Assembly (NCBI RefSeq): GCF_964019385.1
Contig: NC_088651.1
Coordinates: 2,570,101 to 2,634,100 of the forward strand
Length of the DNA: 64,000 nucleotides
Direction of reading: 5' to 3'
DNA from: Sycon ciliatum
Taxonomy: Eukaryota > Porifera > Calcarea > Leucosolenida > Sycettidae
The notes under the pieces were generated by a model. That model did not search any database and was not told the DNA's origin. It saw only the letters and a list, made by a program, of their open reading frames with translations. This document shows positions 41,691 through 52,846 of the stretch, in pieces. The number at the start of each line of letters is the position of its first letter. Position 1 is the stretch's first letter. Position numbers and translations under genes: made by a program.

Positions 41691-42023
41691 ATGTTCCTGT
41701 CGTGGAAATTTCTATTATTTTGACTATTTGGAATGTCTACCCGTTAGCCCTGTGCTGCAATGTGTTTTTGCAAAATTGAAAAATCACCATCACTGATGAA
41801 AATGTCAGCCTAGTCTGCGTCCTACCAGCCTGTTCGGATTCTACGAAGCGTGAGTTCGATGTCGGAAGAAATTGTTGAACGGTCACTGCTTGGACGACGA
41901 CTACACCAAAGCTTAGTAGTAGAGCCTCGCTGGCCTTACGACTAAGTGAAGGTCCCTGGCTGGTGTGCTGGTGGTGATAGTCAATTGTCCTTCAGACCTT
42001 TCCCGCTTACATCTTTCCCTCGT

Positions 42024-42587
42024 TTATTGACATGCCTCTGTCCTCCTTCTTTGAGCCTTGCGCTTATTCTTATTTTTGTGTTTCTGTTTCGGTATATTTC
42101 GTATTTCAAGGCATACCCCGAGGCTATAGGTATTATTGAGTAAAGGACCATTCTGAAACATTCGGCATATATTATGTATTGTTCTTGCTAGGCTGTTCAT
42201 TCGCCATCCACTGTTTGCTATCTCAACCCTACAGCCTCCCATTTAGAAAAGCGATCCTGTCAGCTTTTCTATTATTGTGTTCACATGGCGCTACCTAACG
42301 ACACCGCTATTCAGACACGTTGTCTACGTACCTACGTAAGATTCTACATAAGATGCTCGGTACCTGGTCCTGGACCAGGGAGCTACTCCATGGCTCCTAC
42401 CATCGCGCGGCCGGCTGGCCGTGTGTATTGCAGACTTTTTTGTGGTTGCCTTTTTGGATGTGCATGCACGAGGAACTTCCTTCTTTGGAACTGCTTCAGG
42501 CATGAGCTGTTTCGGATATTTCGTCTCCTGGCCTGGCTTATTTCGTTTCGGCGCTGCTGAGACCTCCTTTCGCGGAATATTACTCAA
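42024..42587. repeat. E-block core in unit B3
   Basis: 72-codon ORF (minus) and a frame-shifted 103-codon ORF region (plus, from 42,285), matching B1 more than B2. Confidence 0.6.
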
Positions 42588-42925
42588 TGACAGGTGAGTT
42601 GACCAGTTCCCTTTGATTCATTTGCTTGTGTTGATTTTGGGCGGAATGCAATAAATAATGGAAAAGCTGACCGGATCTCCTTTCTAAATTTAGCTTTTTC
42701 GCTGCCGAGGCCTCCTTTTCAATGACAGGTGATCCCTGAGTTGACCAGTTTCCTTCGATTCATTTGCTTGTGCTCAACCTTTAACTTACGGAAACGTGTG
42801 CTGATTTTATTCGGATTTAGATCCATTTTTATCTCTTTGCCCTTGCCTACAGTGTGCGAAGAACGCCTACTTTCCCTGGATATTGAGAACAATTGATTCC
42901 AAAAAATCTCTTTTATTACATCTCA

Positions 42926-43015
42926 TGCGTTGAGTGGGATTCGAACCCACCATTCTGCGTAGATTGAACTCTTTGCATACGCATAGGTTTACCGTTATAG
43001 CAAGTCATCTAACGC
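42926..43015 (-). repeat. tRNA-like sequence (TRL), AACGCA type
   Basis: As at 14,069 and 37,487. Confidence 0.7.
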
Positions 43016-43394
43016 CAAGTTCCTGTCGTGGAATTATCTATTTGAGTATTTGGAATGTCTACTCATTAGCTTAGTGTTGAAATGTGTTTCTGCAAACTTG
43101 AAAATCACCATATCTGATGAAATCTCAGCCTAGTGTGTGTCCTGGCTGGTGTGCTGTTGGTGATAGTCAACTGTCCTTCAAACCTTTCCCGTTAACACCT
43201 TTCCCTCAACTATCGCGTGGTCATTATAGGATCACTCCTCCGCACCTAAACAACAATAAGTGCGGAGTATGGGATATGGACACAAAAGACAAAAACACAC
43301 GAGCTAGAGGCGATACTGTACTGTATTCATGATAATAACCTTTTTTTGCTAGGAAGAACAATTCATTGCAAAAAAATCTCTTATTCCAAACGCA

Positions 43395-43486
43395 TGCGAT
43401 GAGTGGGATTCGAACCCACCATTCTGCGTAGGTTGAACTCCTCCCATACGCATAATATGATACATTGAAGCAAGTCATCAAACGCA
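43395..43486 (-). repeat. tRNA-like sequence (TRL), ATCGCA type
   Basis: Shares the ATAATATG expansion with 16,631. Confidence 0.7.
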
Positions 43487-43607
43487 ATGTTCCTGTCGTG
43501 GAAATATCTATTTGAGTATTTGGAATGTCTTCCCGTAAGCCCCGTGCTGCAATATGTATTTGCAAAATTAAATATTCACAATCACTGATAACACAATCTC
43601 AGCCTAG

Positions 43608-44768
43608 TCACTGCCTTGAATCATGAGTGGACTCTCACCACCGGAAGTGGAGGACGCTCGATAGCTGCTTCGGTAGATATCGCAGTCGCCTTCGACAAGG
43701 TTTCACACATCGGGGCCACCTACAAGCTGCAGACACTCGGCATCCGTGGCAGAGCCCTGACCTGGCTGACAGATTTTTTGTCCCTCAGGAAGCTACAGGC
43801 TGTTGTGAATGGCCAGAGTTCGTCCCCCTACCCTATACCCCCTGCCCTGAGCTATCGCATGTAAAACTCCTTAGCATCACATTTGACTCGGGCCTCTCCT
43901 TCAAGACCCACCTCCACAACACAGCACTCAAGGCGAATTCTCGCCTTCCTGCGCAAAGCTGCTCGCGTACTCGATGGTGCTGGTAAACAAACCGTCTACA
44001 GAGGTTTTGTGAAGCCAGTCCTAGAGTATGCGCTATTGGTATGGATGGGAGCAGCTTCAAGCCATCTGCGCCTTCTCGATCGAGTGGAGAGACGCGCCCT
44101 CCACATTCTTGGCCCTGATGTCCTCCTCCAGAGTTTGGCAGCAAGGAGATTGGTCGCCGCCCTCACCTATATGTATAAACTGATGTGTCTGGCAGGGCCA
44201 CCGCAACTAACGTCAATGGTCACCCCACAGCTTCCTCCACCAACATATCCTCAAACTCGGTCCGACCACTCGGTGCGCCACGAGTCTCAGCTACATAACG
44301 TCGACCCAGTGTCCTCTCCTGATTACGTGCGATGCTGCTTCCCCTACAGCATCATTGACGAGTGGAACAACTTGCCCCCAACTGTGCTGCAGTTTCCATC
44401 ACGGCTGACGTCCCTCCAGTCGTTCAAGGGCAAGGTGTATCAGCACCTTCGCCAAAGCCGCTGGTATTGGGCTTCAGACTCGCTCTAACACCCCATATAT
44501 CCACAATCAGCTCCCTCCCCTCACTTATCTACTTACATGTGTTTCGTAATCCCGTCCATGGTGCGCTGGATAGCGCTAACGCCAAGACCCTTGGTCGGCG
44601 TTGCTAGTGCCGCCCCACCGGCACGGGCTCCCTGAGAGCCCCTACTAGTACATTGTCTGTCTTTCTCCTTTGTTGTCTCGATCATTATTTTCTTTTATCT
44701 TCTTCTTCTCCTCTCTTTGTTATGGTCTATCAGTAAGAGGTGCATTCTGTAAAAAGAAAAAGAAAAAA
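43608..44768 (+). pseudogene. Decayed RT fragment (RTps copy 7)
   Basis: As copies 3 and 6, with the shared deletion. The thumb/C-terminal part reads through to RQSRWYWASDSL. Confidence 0.85.
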
Positions 44769-45107
44769 GTCTGCCTTCTACCAGCCTATTCGGATTCCCA
44801 CGAAAAGTGATAGAGCCTCGCTGGCCTTACGACTAAGCGAGAGTCCCTGGCTGGTTTGCTGTTGGTGATAATCAATTGTCCTTCAAACGTTTCCCGTTAA
44901 CACCTTTCCAACGTCTATTGCATAGTCATTACTGGCTCATTTACTGATGTACAATTGTCCACCGGGAGCATAGCGTTATCGAGTTCGACAATAGGGCTCA
45001 AAGCGGACAGAAATTTGCGTCAAAACTCGTAACATTACATTTTAGCTCTGCCTGGTTTTTATCCATGATTACACTGGTTCAAAAACCTAGTTCACTTTGC
45101 CCCTACG

Positions 45108-46082
45108 ATGAGTCGTCATCAGCTAGACGACGAGACTTGTCGTCGTGAGAAACTACTTGTCATAGCGAGTGCCGAATCCGTAGCGCCGGTGACGCATACA
45201 GACATTGATGAGACGAATACTGAACCACGGACAAGAAAAAGAAGACATAGACAAACGGAATACAGAAAAACGAAATCAACATGCAGAGAATTGCAAGAGG
45301 CCTACACTGTACAAGATCAACCGCAAATTATGCTATGAATTATTACAACACTGGGAATCAATTACCGAAGACGACAACATACCGTCAGCATCAAAGGAGC
45401 AGTCAATTACAATGAACAAAACGACAGTGACCCGCTGTGTTGTGTGTCAGGGGTGCTCGGTCGGCCCGTCACCGTCCACTTCACATGCTTCGTGAGTTGG
45501 CGATGGTGGAGGGTCGGGTTCCCCTGCCATGATTGGTGCTGCACCGAGCTTGTTTTTGTGTGAAAGTTTAACTTTTATTATTATTCTTATATCTATACTT
45601 CAAGTATTACAAAATAATTGAGAGGCTTTGAATCGTTTTTATCAAAATCTAAATATTTGCCGGGTTGGAAGATGGGAATCAAAAAACCAAAAACATTAAC
45701 CCTCGAGGGCCTCGCGCAATGACAGTGATCGACCTGGTTGAGGAGAAGGACACGCATCATAGCGAGTGCCGAATCCGTCGTGTCCATGGTGCATACAGAC
45801 ATGGACGAGACAAATACTGGACCGCGGACAGGAAAAATAAGACTTAGACAAACAGAAAACAAAAAAAGCGAAATTAACTTCCAAAAAATTGCAAGAGGCC
45901 TATACTGTAGAAGATCGAAGGCCAATTATGCTTTGAAATATTACAACACTGGGAATCAAGTACTGGGGAAGGCAACGTACCGGCAGGACCAAAGGAGCAG
46001 TCAAATACAAAAGATCAAAAAATCTCTTTTTGAATACTCATGCGATGAGTGGGATTCGAACCCACCATTCTGCGCAGGTTGA
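45108..46082 (+). repeat. 76-codon ORF pair in unit B3
   Basis: Near-identical to 21,320-22,294. Confidence 0.4.
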
Positions 46083-46129
46083 ACTCTTTCCATACGCAAA
46101 GAATACATTGCAGCAAGTCATCAAACGCA
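46041..46129 (-). repeat. tRNA-like sequence (TRL), ATCGCA type
   Basis: B-box intact; GCGCAGG instead of GCGTAGG. Confidence 0.7.
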
Positions 46130-46356
46130 ATGTTCCTGTCGTGGAAATATCTATTTGAGTATTTGGAAAGTCTAGTCATTAGCTCAGTGCTGTATTTTGT
46201 TGGCAAACTGGAATAAATCACCATCACTGATGAAAATGTCAGCCTAGTCTGTTCTACCAGCCTCTTTGGATTCCCACGAAACGTTATAGAGCCTCGCTGG
46301 CTTTACGATTACCCGAGAGTCCCTGGTTGGTGTGCTGTTGGTGATAGTCAATTGTC

Positions 46357-46815
46357 CTTTATTATTATTATTATTATTATTGCATCATCATCTCGCGGCA
46401 AGCAATGCCAATATTGAATGAGAGAGGGGTGATAGCCAACCACGGCCAAATCAACAAAAGTAAAGTGGTAGACATACATGTAGAAGAAAGAAGAAAGAAA
46501 GAAAATAACTAAAACGAAAAACGATAACTCAAAAGAAAGAAAATAACTCAAAAGAAAGAAGATAACTCAAAAGAAAGAAAATAACTCAAAAGAAAGAAGA
46601 TAACTCAAACGAAAGAAGATAGCTCCATCCGATACGAATTGCACAGTGGCCCAGAACAAGAGAATACCTAGCGAAATGAAGTAGAAAAAGTGCAAAGTCT
46701 TCGGCAAGTCTTCGGACCCTGTGACAGCAACGCCCAATGTGCTTGTTCCAAAAATAGAAGGAACTTCAGAAGAGTGGCTGTGCTAGAGATAGGGAAGCAG
46801 AGAGAGAGTTTCGGC
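46357..46815 (-). mobile_element. LINE 3'-end fragment with minisatellite
   Basis: Third shared copy of the 22,570 insertion. Confidence 0.8.
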
Positions 46816-47057
46816 AAACGTTTACCGTCAACACTTTTTCTACTTTTCCAACGTCTATTAAAAAAAAGTAAATTATCGTGTCCGTTCCCGAAGGAAACTG
46901 ACTATTGCATAGTCAATACTGGCATAGTACTTAATGGCGTCCAAGCAGCGACCGTTCAACAATTTCTTCCGACATCGAAGTAACGCTTCGTGGGAATCCG
47001 AAGAGGCTGGTAGGACGCAGACTAGGCTAGACGTCGACACTGGTGGGCGTGAGAAAC

Positions 47058-47189
47058 TACTGTAAATCGACTAATTTTCGCTGACGTCGCTGGCGATTTA
47101 ATTTCACCCATTTCGCCATTGGGTACCAACCGGCCAAAGCTCTTCCCATACGCATAGGATACATTGAAGCAAGTCATCAAACGCAATGT
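47058..47189. mobile_element. DNA-transposon remnant plus truncated TRL
   Basis: Same composite as 23,276-23,402. Confidence 0.55.
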
Positions 47190-48091
47190 TCCTGTCGTGG
47201 AAATTTCTATTATTTTGACTATTTGGAATGTCTACCCGTTAGCCCTGTGCTGCAATGTGTTTTTGCAAAAATTGAAAAATCACCATCACTGATGAAAATG
47301 TCAGCCTAGTCTGCGTCCTACCAGCCTGTTCGGATTCTACGAAGCGTGAGTTCGATGTCGGAAGAAATTGTTGAACGGTCACTGCTTGGACGACGACTAC
47401 ACCAAAGCTTAGTAGTAGAGCCTCGCTGGCCTTACGACTAAGTGAAGGTCCCTGGCTGGGGTGCTGATGGTGATGGTCAATGGTCTTTCAAACGTTTCCT
47501 GTTAACATCATTCCGTCGTTTACTGCATAGTCATTATTGGCTCATTTATTGATGTACAATTGCCTAACTCTAGCATAACAGTTATCGAGTTCGACAATAG
47601 GGCTCAAACCTGACAGAAATATGGGTCAAAACTCGTTACATTACATTTTGGTTCTGCCTGGTTTTTATCCGTGATCACACTGGTTCAAAAACCTAGTTCA
47701 CTTTGCCCCTATGATGAGTCGTCATCAGCTAGACGGCGAGACTGGTGGTCGTGAGAAACTGCATGTCATAGCGAGTGCAGAATCCGTAGCGGGGTAGCGT
47801 CCGTGGCGCATACAGAAATAGACGAGACGAATACTGAACCAGGGACAAGAAAAAGAAGACATTGAACACAAAAAAGCAAAATCATACCGAGTTTTGCAAG
47901 AGGCATAAACTGTAGAAGATCGACTGCAATCAACTACAAGGATTAAAACGACATTAAGTGCGGAATATGGAATATGAACACAAAAGACAAAAACACACGA
48001 GCTAGAGGTGATACTGTACTGTATTCATAATAATAAACTTTTTTTGCTAGGAAAGCAAATTCATTCCAAAAAATCTCTTACTGAAAAATCA
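47190..48091 (+). repeat. Monomer between units B3 and A2
   Basis: Carries the GACAGAAATATGGGTCAAAA, CTGCCTGGTTTTTATCC and CAGCTAGACGGCGAGACTGG tracts of the full monomer, and a degenerate third version of the 76-codon ORF. Confidence 0.7.
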
Positions 48092-48180
48092 TGCGATGAT
48101 TGGGATTCGAACCCACCATTCTGCGTATGTTGAACTCCTCCCATACGCATATGATACATTGAAGCAAGTCATCAAACGCA
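48092..48180 (-). repeat. tRNA-like sequence (TRL), ATCGCA type
   Basis: As at 31,200. Confidence 0.7.
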
Positions 48181-48286
48181 ATGTTCCTGTCGTGGAAATT
48201 TCTATTTGACTATTTGGAGTGTCTACCCATTAGCCCCGTGCTGCAATATGTATTTGCAAAATTGAAAAATCACCATCACTGAAGCC

Positions 48287-48900
48287 GCAGACACTCGGCA
48301 TCCGTGGCAGAGCCCTGACCTGGCTGACAGATTATTTGTCCCTCAGGAAGCTACAAGCTATTGTGAATGGCCAGAGTTCGTCCCCCTACCCTATAAAGTC
48401 GGGAGTACCCCAGGGGAGCATGCTGGGGCTAATTCTGTTCCTCATCTATGTAAACGATTATAACGAGTGTTATTTGTCGCGCGCGTTTCTTTAAGCAGTT
48501 GCAGGTGTTGGAAGCTGTATATATTCGCACACGTGACCCTGTTCTATGCAAGCAAAAAGAAAATGTTGTAGCACTCACACTTTTTAAATAATACGCACTC
48601 ACCAGTTTTTGTTCACACGCACTCACAGCTGCCACATTCATCTACTGCTACCATTCTCAGATACACTGCAAAGGTTCACACTACACGCGTTATGCATAAC
48701 CGCTAGCTGTGCTGCATTCTCACGCTTCTTTTCATATTACTCTAGCTATATAACTGGTTGTTTTAGTGATTCTTACTATGTGACGATGTTCCACTGATGA
48801 TGGTCACACGAAAACGTTCTGGAATTGTTTCATTTTAATTGTTTATACATGGTGATGAGTATTGATATTTTTCATTGCTAATAATAATAATAATAATAAA
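48287..48900 (+). pseudogene. RT/Penelope-like chimera (RTps copy 8 plus PLE-2 copy 2)
   Basis: RT fragment to about 48,463, then SVICRARFFKQLQVLEAVYI, PVLCKQKENVVALTLFK and stop, in one frame. The AAT tail ends near 48,898. Confidence 0.75.
48789..48824 (+). ncRNA. Hammerhead ribozyme motif, type 2
   Basis: Identical to 31,898-31,933; predicted cleavage after 48,819. Confidence 0.7.
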
Positions 48901-49355
48901 CAAACATCGTTTAGATCCACCATTCAACCATCGATCTACAACAATCAAAATAATTGCAGGTTCCCTTTCCCGCCAGCTGGGCATGCATGCTCTCGCCAGG
49001 TCGGCAGTAGTCCAATGCCGCTACTTGGCGACTCCCTGGCTCTCACATTTGTCAGCCAGCTCACACGTCTTGTCGTGCACGCGCACTCGCGCAGACGTCC
49101 AGCACACAAGCGTGTAGAAATGTGTTTTTTTGCCGGGAAAGTCGGTAAAAATTATGTGAGGGTCCCTTTAGTCCTTCGGTCAATTGAATGCCATAATTTA
49201 GGACCAGGCTGCTACCTTAAGTGCAGAGTATGGGATATGGACACAAAAGACAAAAACACAGGAGCTAGAGGTGATACTATACTGTATTCATAATATCAAC
49301 CTTTTTTTGCTTGGAAGAACTATTCACTCCAAAAAAATCTCTTCTATAACCTTCA

Positions 49356-49444
49356 TGCGATGAGTGGGATTCAAAGCCACCATTCTGCTTAGGTTGAACT
49401 CCTCTCATACGCATATGATAGATCGTAGCAAGTCATCAAACGCA
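49356..49444 (-). repeat. tRNA-like sequence (TRL), B-box damaged
   Basis: As at 32,476, plus GCTTAGG in the inner stem. Confidence 0.65.
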
Positions 49445-50352
49445 ATGTTCCTGTCGTGGAAATATCTATTTGAGTATTTGGAATGTCTATTCGTTAGCCC
49501 CGTGCTGCAATATGTATTTGCAAAATTGAAAAATCACCATCACTGATGAAAATGTCAGCCCAGTCTGCGTCCTTCCAGCCTCTTCGAATTCCCACGAAGC
49601 GTGGCTTCGATGTGGGAAGAAAATTTTGCACGGTCACTGCTTGGACGGCGACCACACCATAGCTTAGTAGTACTAGTGGGGCATCGCTGGCCTTACGACT
49701 AAGCGAAGGTCCCTGGTTGAGGTGCTGACGGTGATAGTCAATGGTCCTTCAAACGTTTCCTGTTAACATCATTCCGTCGTTTACTGCATAGTCATTATTG
49801 GCTCATTTATTGATGTGCAATTGTCTAACCCTAGCATAACAGTTATCGAGTTCGACAATAGGGCAATGCACACACTCTCGCAAAACCGAACATAGTACAC
49901 CCGATACCCATGTAGTCTTGCATACAGCCTAGTGGAGGAAATAGTCTGAACTACTGTCTTTAGCCGGTAAGTAGAGAAAAGCAATAATTTCGCGCTTGCA
50001 GGGGCCATCAGTTCCGGTCAGAGTAACATAAATGCTTGATGTACATGCACACAGTACACTGTACATAGAATACTTAGAGTATTTCGCGAAACAGTATTCG
50101 CTCGTTTCAAAATTTCCAGCGAGCGCTCGAGTATTCGATATACTCGTTTCACCCCTAGCCTAAACTGTAAAAGATCGACTACAGTCAACTACAAGGAAAG
50201 ATCAAAACGACATTAAGTGTGGAGTATGGGATATGGACACAAAAGACAAAAACACACGAGCTAGAGGTGATACTGTACTGTATTCATAATATAATAGCTA
50301 TAAAGAGAACAAATTCTGCTGTCATCGCCACACTACAACAAAGTCATGAAGG

Positions 50353-50393
50353 TTTACCAAAATCGATTTTCTTGTCACAATCATCAGTGGAAA
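50353..50393 (-). ncRNA. Hammerhead ribozyme motif, type 1 (left arm)
   Basis: Minus-strand copy with intact CTGATGA core (50,381-50,387) and GAA, identical in layout to 24,775-24,815. Confidence 0.75.
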
Positions 50394-50591
50394 GCCGTGA
50401 CTGAAGAGTAACCATGCTGAATCAATGATTAATATACATTCAATAATGTGTTACGAGAACAAAACAAAGTGCTAAAATAGAATGAGGGAAGGTGAGACAA
50501 TAGAAGTGAAGTGAGAGCTAAGTGCAACAGGGGTGAGGAACTAATTACAACGCTAGAACTGTGTATTGAGACAAACAATCATGCTGTGCAC

Positions 50592-50880
50592 CTACGAAAA
50601 CAATCTTAACGCAACTACATGTTTCTTCTGCTTACAAAGATCAGGCTTATGCAAACGAATACAAACAGCCTCAAGTACTTTCAACTGACTAGCGTACCGT
50701 GCACGACAAAGAACAGAAAAACTAAAATCATCATACACCTGCAGACACTTAGGGCGAGACAACAGATGAAGAAAAACGGCAGACTTCTTACGATCACAAT
50801 CACCATCCGATTCCTCGTCTCCACCAACCGCAACCTCGTCCTCTGTCTCATCTTCCAACTCGTCCTCAGTGTCGTCCCCC
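50592..50880 (-). CDS. Penelope-like GIY-YIG C-terminal fragment (left arm)
   Basis: Acidic run (DTEDELEDETEDEVAVGGDE) then KKSAVFLHLLSRPKCLQVYD, SVLCRARYASQLKVLEAVCI and KPDLCKQKKHVVALRLF to the stop. The conserved LEA-x2-IR-x3-P-x-LC-x-QK pattern is that of the last part of GIY-YIG nucleases in Penelope-like elements. The catalytic GIY and YIG strands are absent, so it is not an active nuclease. The start lies in or beyond the palindrome centre. Confidence 0.65.
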
Positions 50881-50891
50881 GTGTCATTCAC

Positions 50892-51180
50892 GGGGGACGA
50901 CACTGAGGACGAGTTGGAAGATGAGACAGAGGACGAGGTTGCGGTTGGTGGAGACGAGGAATCGGATGGTAATTGTGATCGTAAGAAGTCTGCCGTTTTT
51001 CTTCATCTGTTGTCTCGCCCTAAGTGTCTGCAGGTGTATGATGATTTTAGTTTTTCTGTTCTTTGTCGTGCACGGTACGCTAGTCAGTTGAAAGTACTTG
51101 AGGCTGTTTGTATTCGTTTGCATAAGCCTGATCTTTGTAAGCAGAAGAAACATGTAGTTGCGTTAAGATTGTTTTCGTAG
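50892..51180 (+). CDS. Penelope-like GIY-YIG C-terminal fragment (right arm)
   Basis: Mirror copy of the left-arm ORF, differing by about one residue (DGNCDRKK for DGDCDRKK). The high identity between the arms suggests recent formation or gene conversion. Confidence 0.65.
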
Positions 51181-51378
51181 GTGCACAGCATGATTGTTTG
51201 TCTCAATACACAGTTCTAGCGTTGTAATTAGTTCCTCACCCCTGTTGCACTTAGCTCTCACTTCACTTCTATTGTCTCACCTTCCCTCATTCTATTTTAG
51301 CACTTTGTTTTGTTCTCGTAACACATTATTGACTGTATATTAATCATTGATTCAGCATGGTTACTCTTCAGTCACGGC

Positions 51379-51420
51379 TTTCCACGGATGATTGTGACAA
51401 GAAAATCGATTTTGGTAAAC
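51379..51420 (+). ncRNA. Hammerhead motif with core mutation (right arm)
   Basis: The core reads CGGATGA instead of CTGATGA. The changed U4 is an invariant catalytic position, so this arm's ribozyme is probably inactive while the left arm's is intact. Confidence 0.65.
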
Positions 51421-51583
51421 CTTCATGACTTTGTTGTAGTGTGGCGATGACAGCAGAATTTGTTCTCTTTATAGCTATTATAAAATTGTTGTCTCCACGT
51501 CGATTATTTACGTATTCATAATAATAAACTTTTTTTGCTAGGAAAACAAATTCATTCCAAAAAATCTCTTTACTGAAAAATCA

Positions 51584-51672
51584 TGCGATGATTGGGATTC
51601 GAACCCACCATTCTGCGTATGTTGAACTCCTCCTATACGCATATGATACATTGAAGCAAGTCATCAAACGCA
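51584..51672 (-). repeat. tRNA-like sequence (TRL), ATCGCA type
   Basis: As at 31,200; one change in the loop (CTCCTATACG). Confidence 0.7.
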
Positions 51673-51776
51673 ATGTTCCTGTCGTGGAAATTTCTATTTG
51701 ACTATTTGGAATGTCTACCCATTAGCCCCGTGCTGCAATAGGTATTTGCAAAATTGAAAAATCACCATCACTGAAG

Positions 51777-52400
51777 CCGCAGACACTCGCCATACGTGGC
51801 AGAGCCCTGACCTGGCTGACAGATTATTTGTCCCTCAGGAAGCTACAAGCTGTTGTGAATGGCCAGAGTTCGTCCCCCTACCCTATAAAGTCGGGAGTAC
51901 CCCAGGGGAGCATGCTGGGGCTAACTCTGTTCCACATCTATGTAAACGATTATAACGAGTGTTATTTGTCGCGCGCGTTTCTTTAAGCAGTTGCAGGTGT
52001 TGGAAGCTGCATATATTCGCACACGTGACCCTGTTCTATGCAAGCAAAAAGAAAATGTTGTAGCACTCACACTTTTTAAATAATACGCACTCACCAGTTT
52101 TTGTTCACACGCACTCACAGCTGCCACATTCATCTACTGCTACCATTCTCAGATACACTGCAAAGGTTCACACTACACGCGTTATGCATAACCGCTAGCT
52201 GTGCTGCATTCTCACGCTTCTTTTCATATTACTCTAGCTAGATAACTGGTTGTTTTAGTGATTCTTACTATGTGACGATGTTCCACTGATGATGGTCACA
52301 CGAAAACGTTCTGGAATTGTTTCATTTTAATTGTTTATACATGGTGATGAGTGCACAATTGATATTTTTCATTGCTAATAATAATAATAATAATAATAAA
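51777..52400 (+). pseudogene. RT/Penelope-like chimera (RTps copy 9 plus PLE-2 copy 3)
   Basis: Same junction as 31.56 and 48.46 kb; the PLE part is open to its stop near 52,083. Confidence 0.75.
52281..52316 (+). ncRNA. Hammerhead ribozyme motif, type 2
   Basis: Identical to 31,898-31,933; predicted cleavage after 52,311. Confidence 0.7.
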
Positions 52401-52846
52401 CAAACATCGTTTAGATCCACCATTCAACCATCGATCTACAACAATCAAAATAATTGCAGGTTCCCTTTCCCGCCAGCTGGACATGCATGCTCTCGCCAGG
52501 CCGGCAGTAGTCCAATGCCGCTACTTGGCGACTCCCTGGCTCTCACTTTTGTCAGCCAGCTCACACGTCTTGTCGTGCACGCGCACTCGCGCAGACGTCC
52601 AGCACACAAGCGTGTAGAAATGTGTTTTTTTGCCGGGAAAGTCGGTAAAAATTAAGTGAGGGTCCCTTTAGTCCTTCGGTCAATTGAATGCCATAATTTA
52701 GGACCAGGCTGCTACCTTAAGTGCGGAGTATGGGATATGGACACAAAAGACAAAAACACAGGAGCTAGAGGTGATACTGTACTGTATTCATAATAATAAC
52801 CTTTTTTTGCTTGGAAGAACTATTCACTCCAAAAAAATCTCTTCTA

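Larger units (their letters stand above)
36475..41948 (+). repeat. Unit B, copy 2 (5,474 bp)
   Basis: Directly abuts copy 3. The join lies in the repeated GACTAAG(C/T)GAAGGTCCCTGGCTGG, consistent with unequal exchange between monomers. Confidence 0.85.
41949..47450 (+). repeat. Unit B, copy 3 (about 5.5 kb)
   Basis: Direct tandem partner of copy 2, with no LINE insertions at the B1 sites. It continues into a normal monomer at 47,450-48,091. Confidence 0.85.
50291..51511. mobile_element. Palindromic Penelope-like element (PLE-1) with 11-bp target duplication
   Basis: Two ~594-bp arms (50,290-50,883 and 50,889-51,482) are near-perfect inverted copies around a 5-base centre (TCATT). It is inserted in a monomer: GTATTCATAAT occurs at 50,280-50,290 and 51,512-51,522, a clear target-site duplication. 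Each arm encodes the same ~100-codon GIY-YIG C-terminal ORF (minus 50,592-50,903; plus 50,869-51,180), diverging from the centre, and each carries a hammerhead motif. The right arm alone has the extra 3' end (GTCTCCACGTCGATTATTTAC). No RT domain is present. Confidence 0.85.
48092..51583 (+). repeat. Unit A, copy 2 (2,260 bp plus a palindromic PLE)
   Basis: 3,492 bp to the next unit; minus the 1,232-bp PLE insertion and its target duplication this leaves 2,260 bp. Confidence 0.85.
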
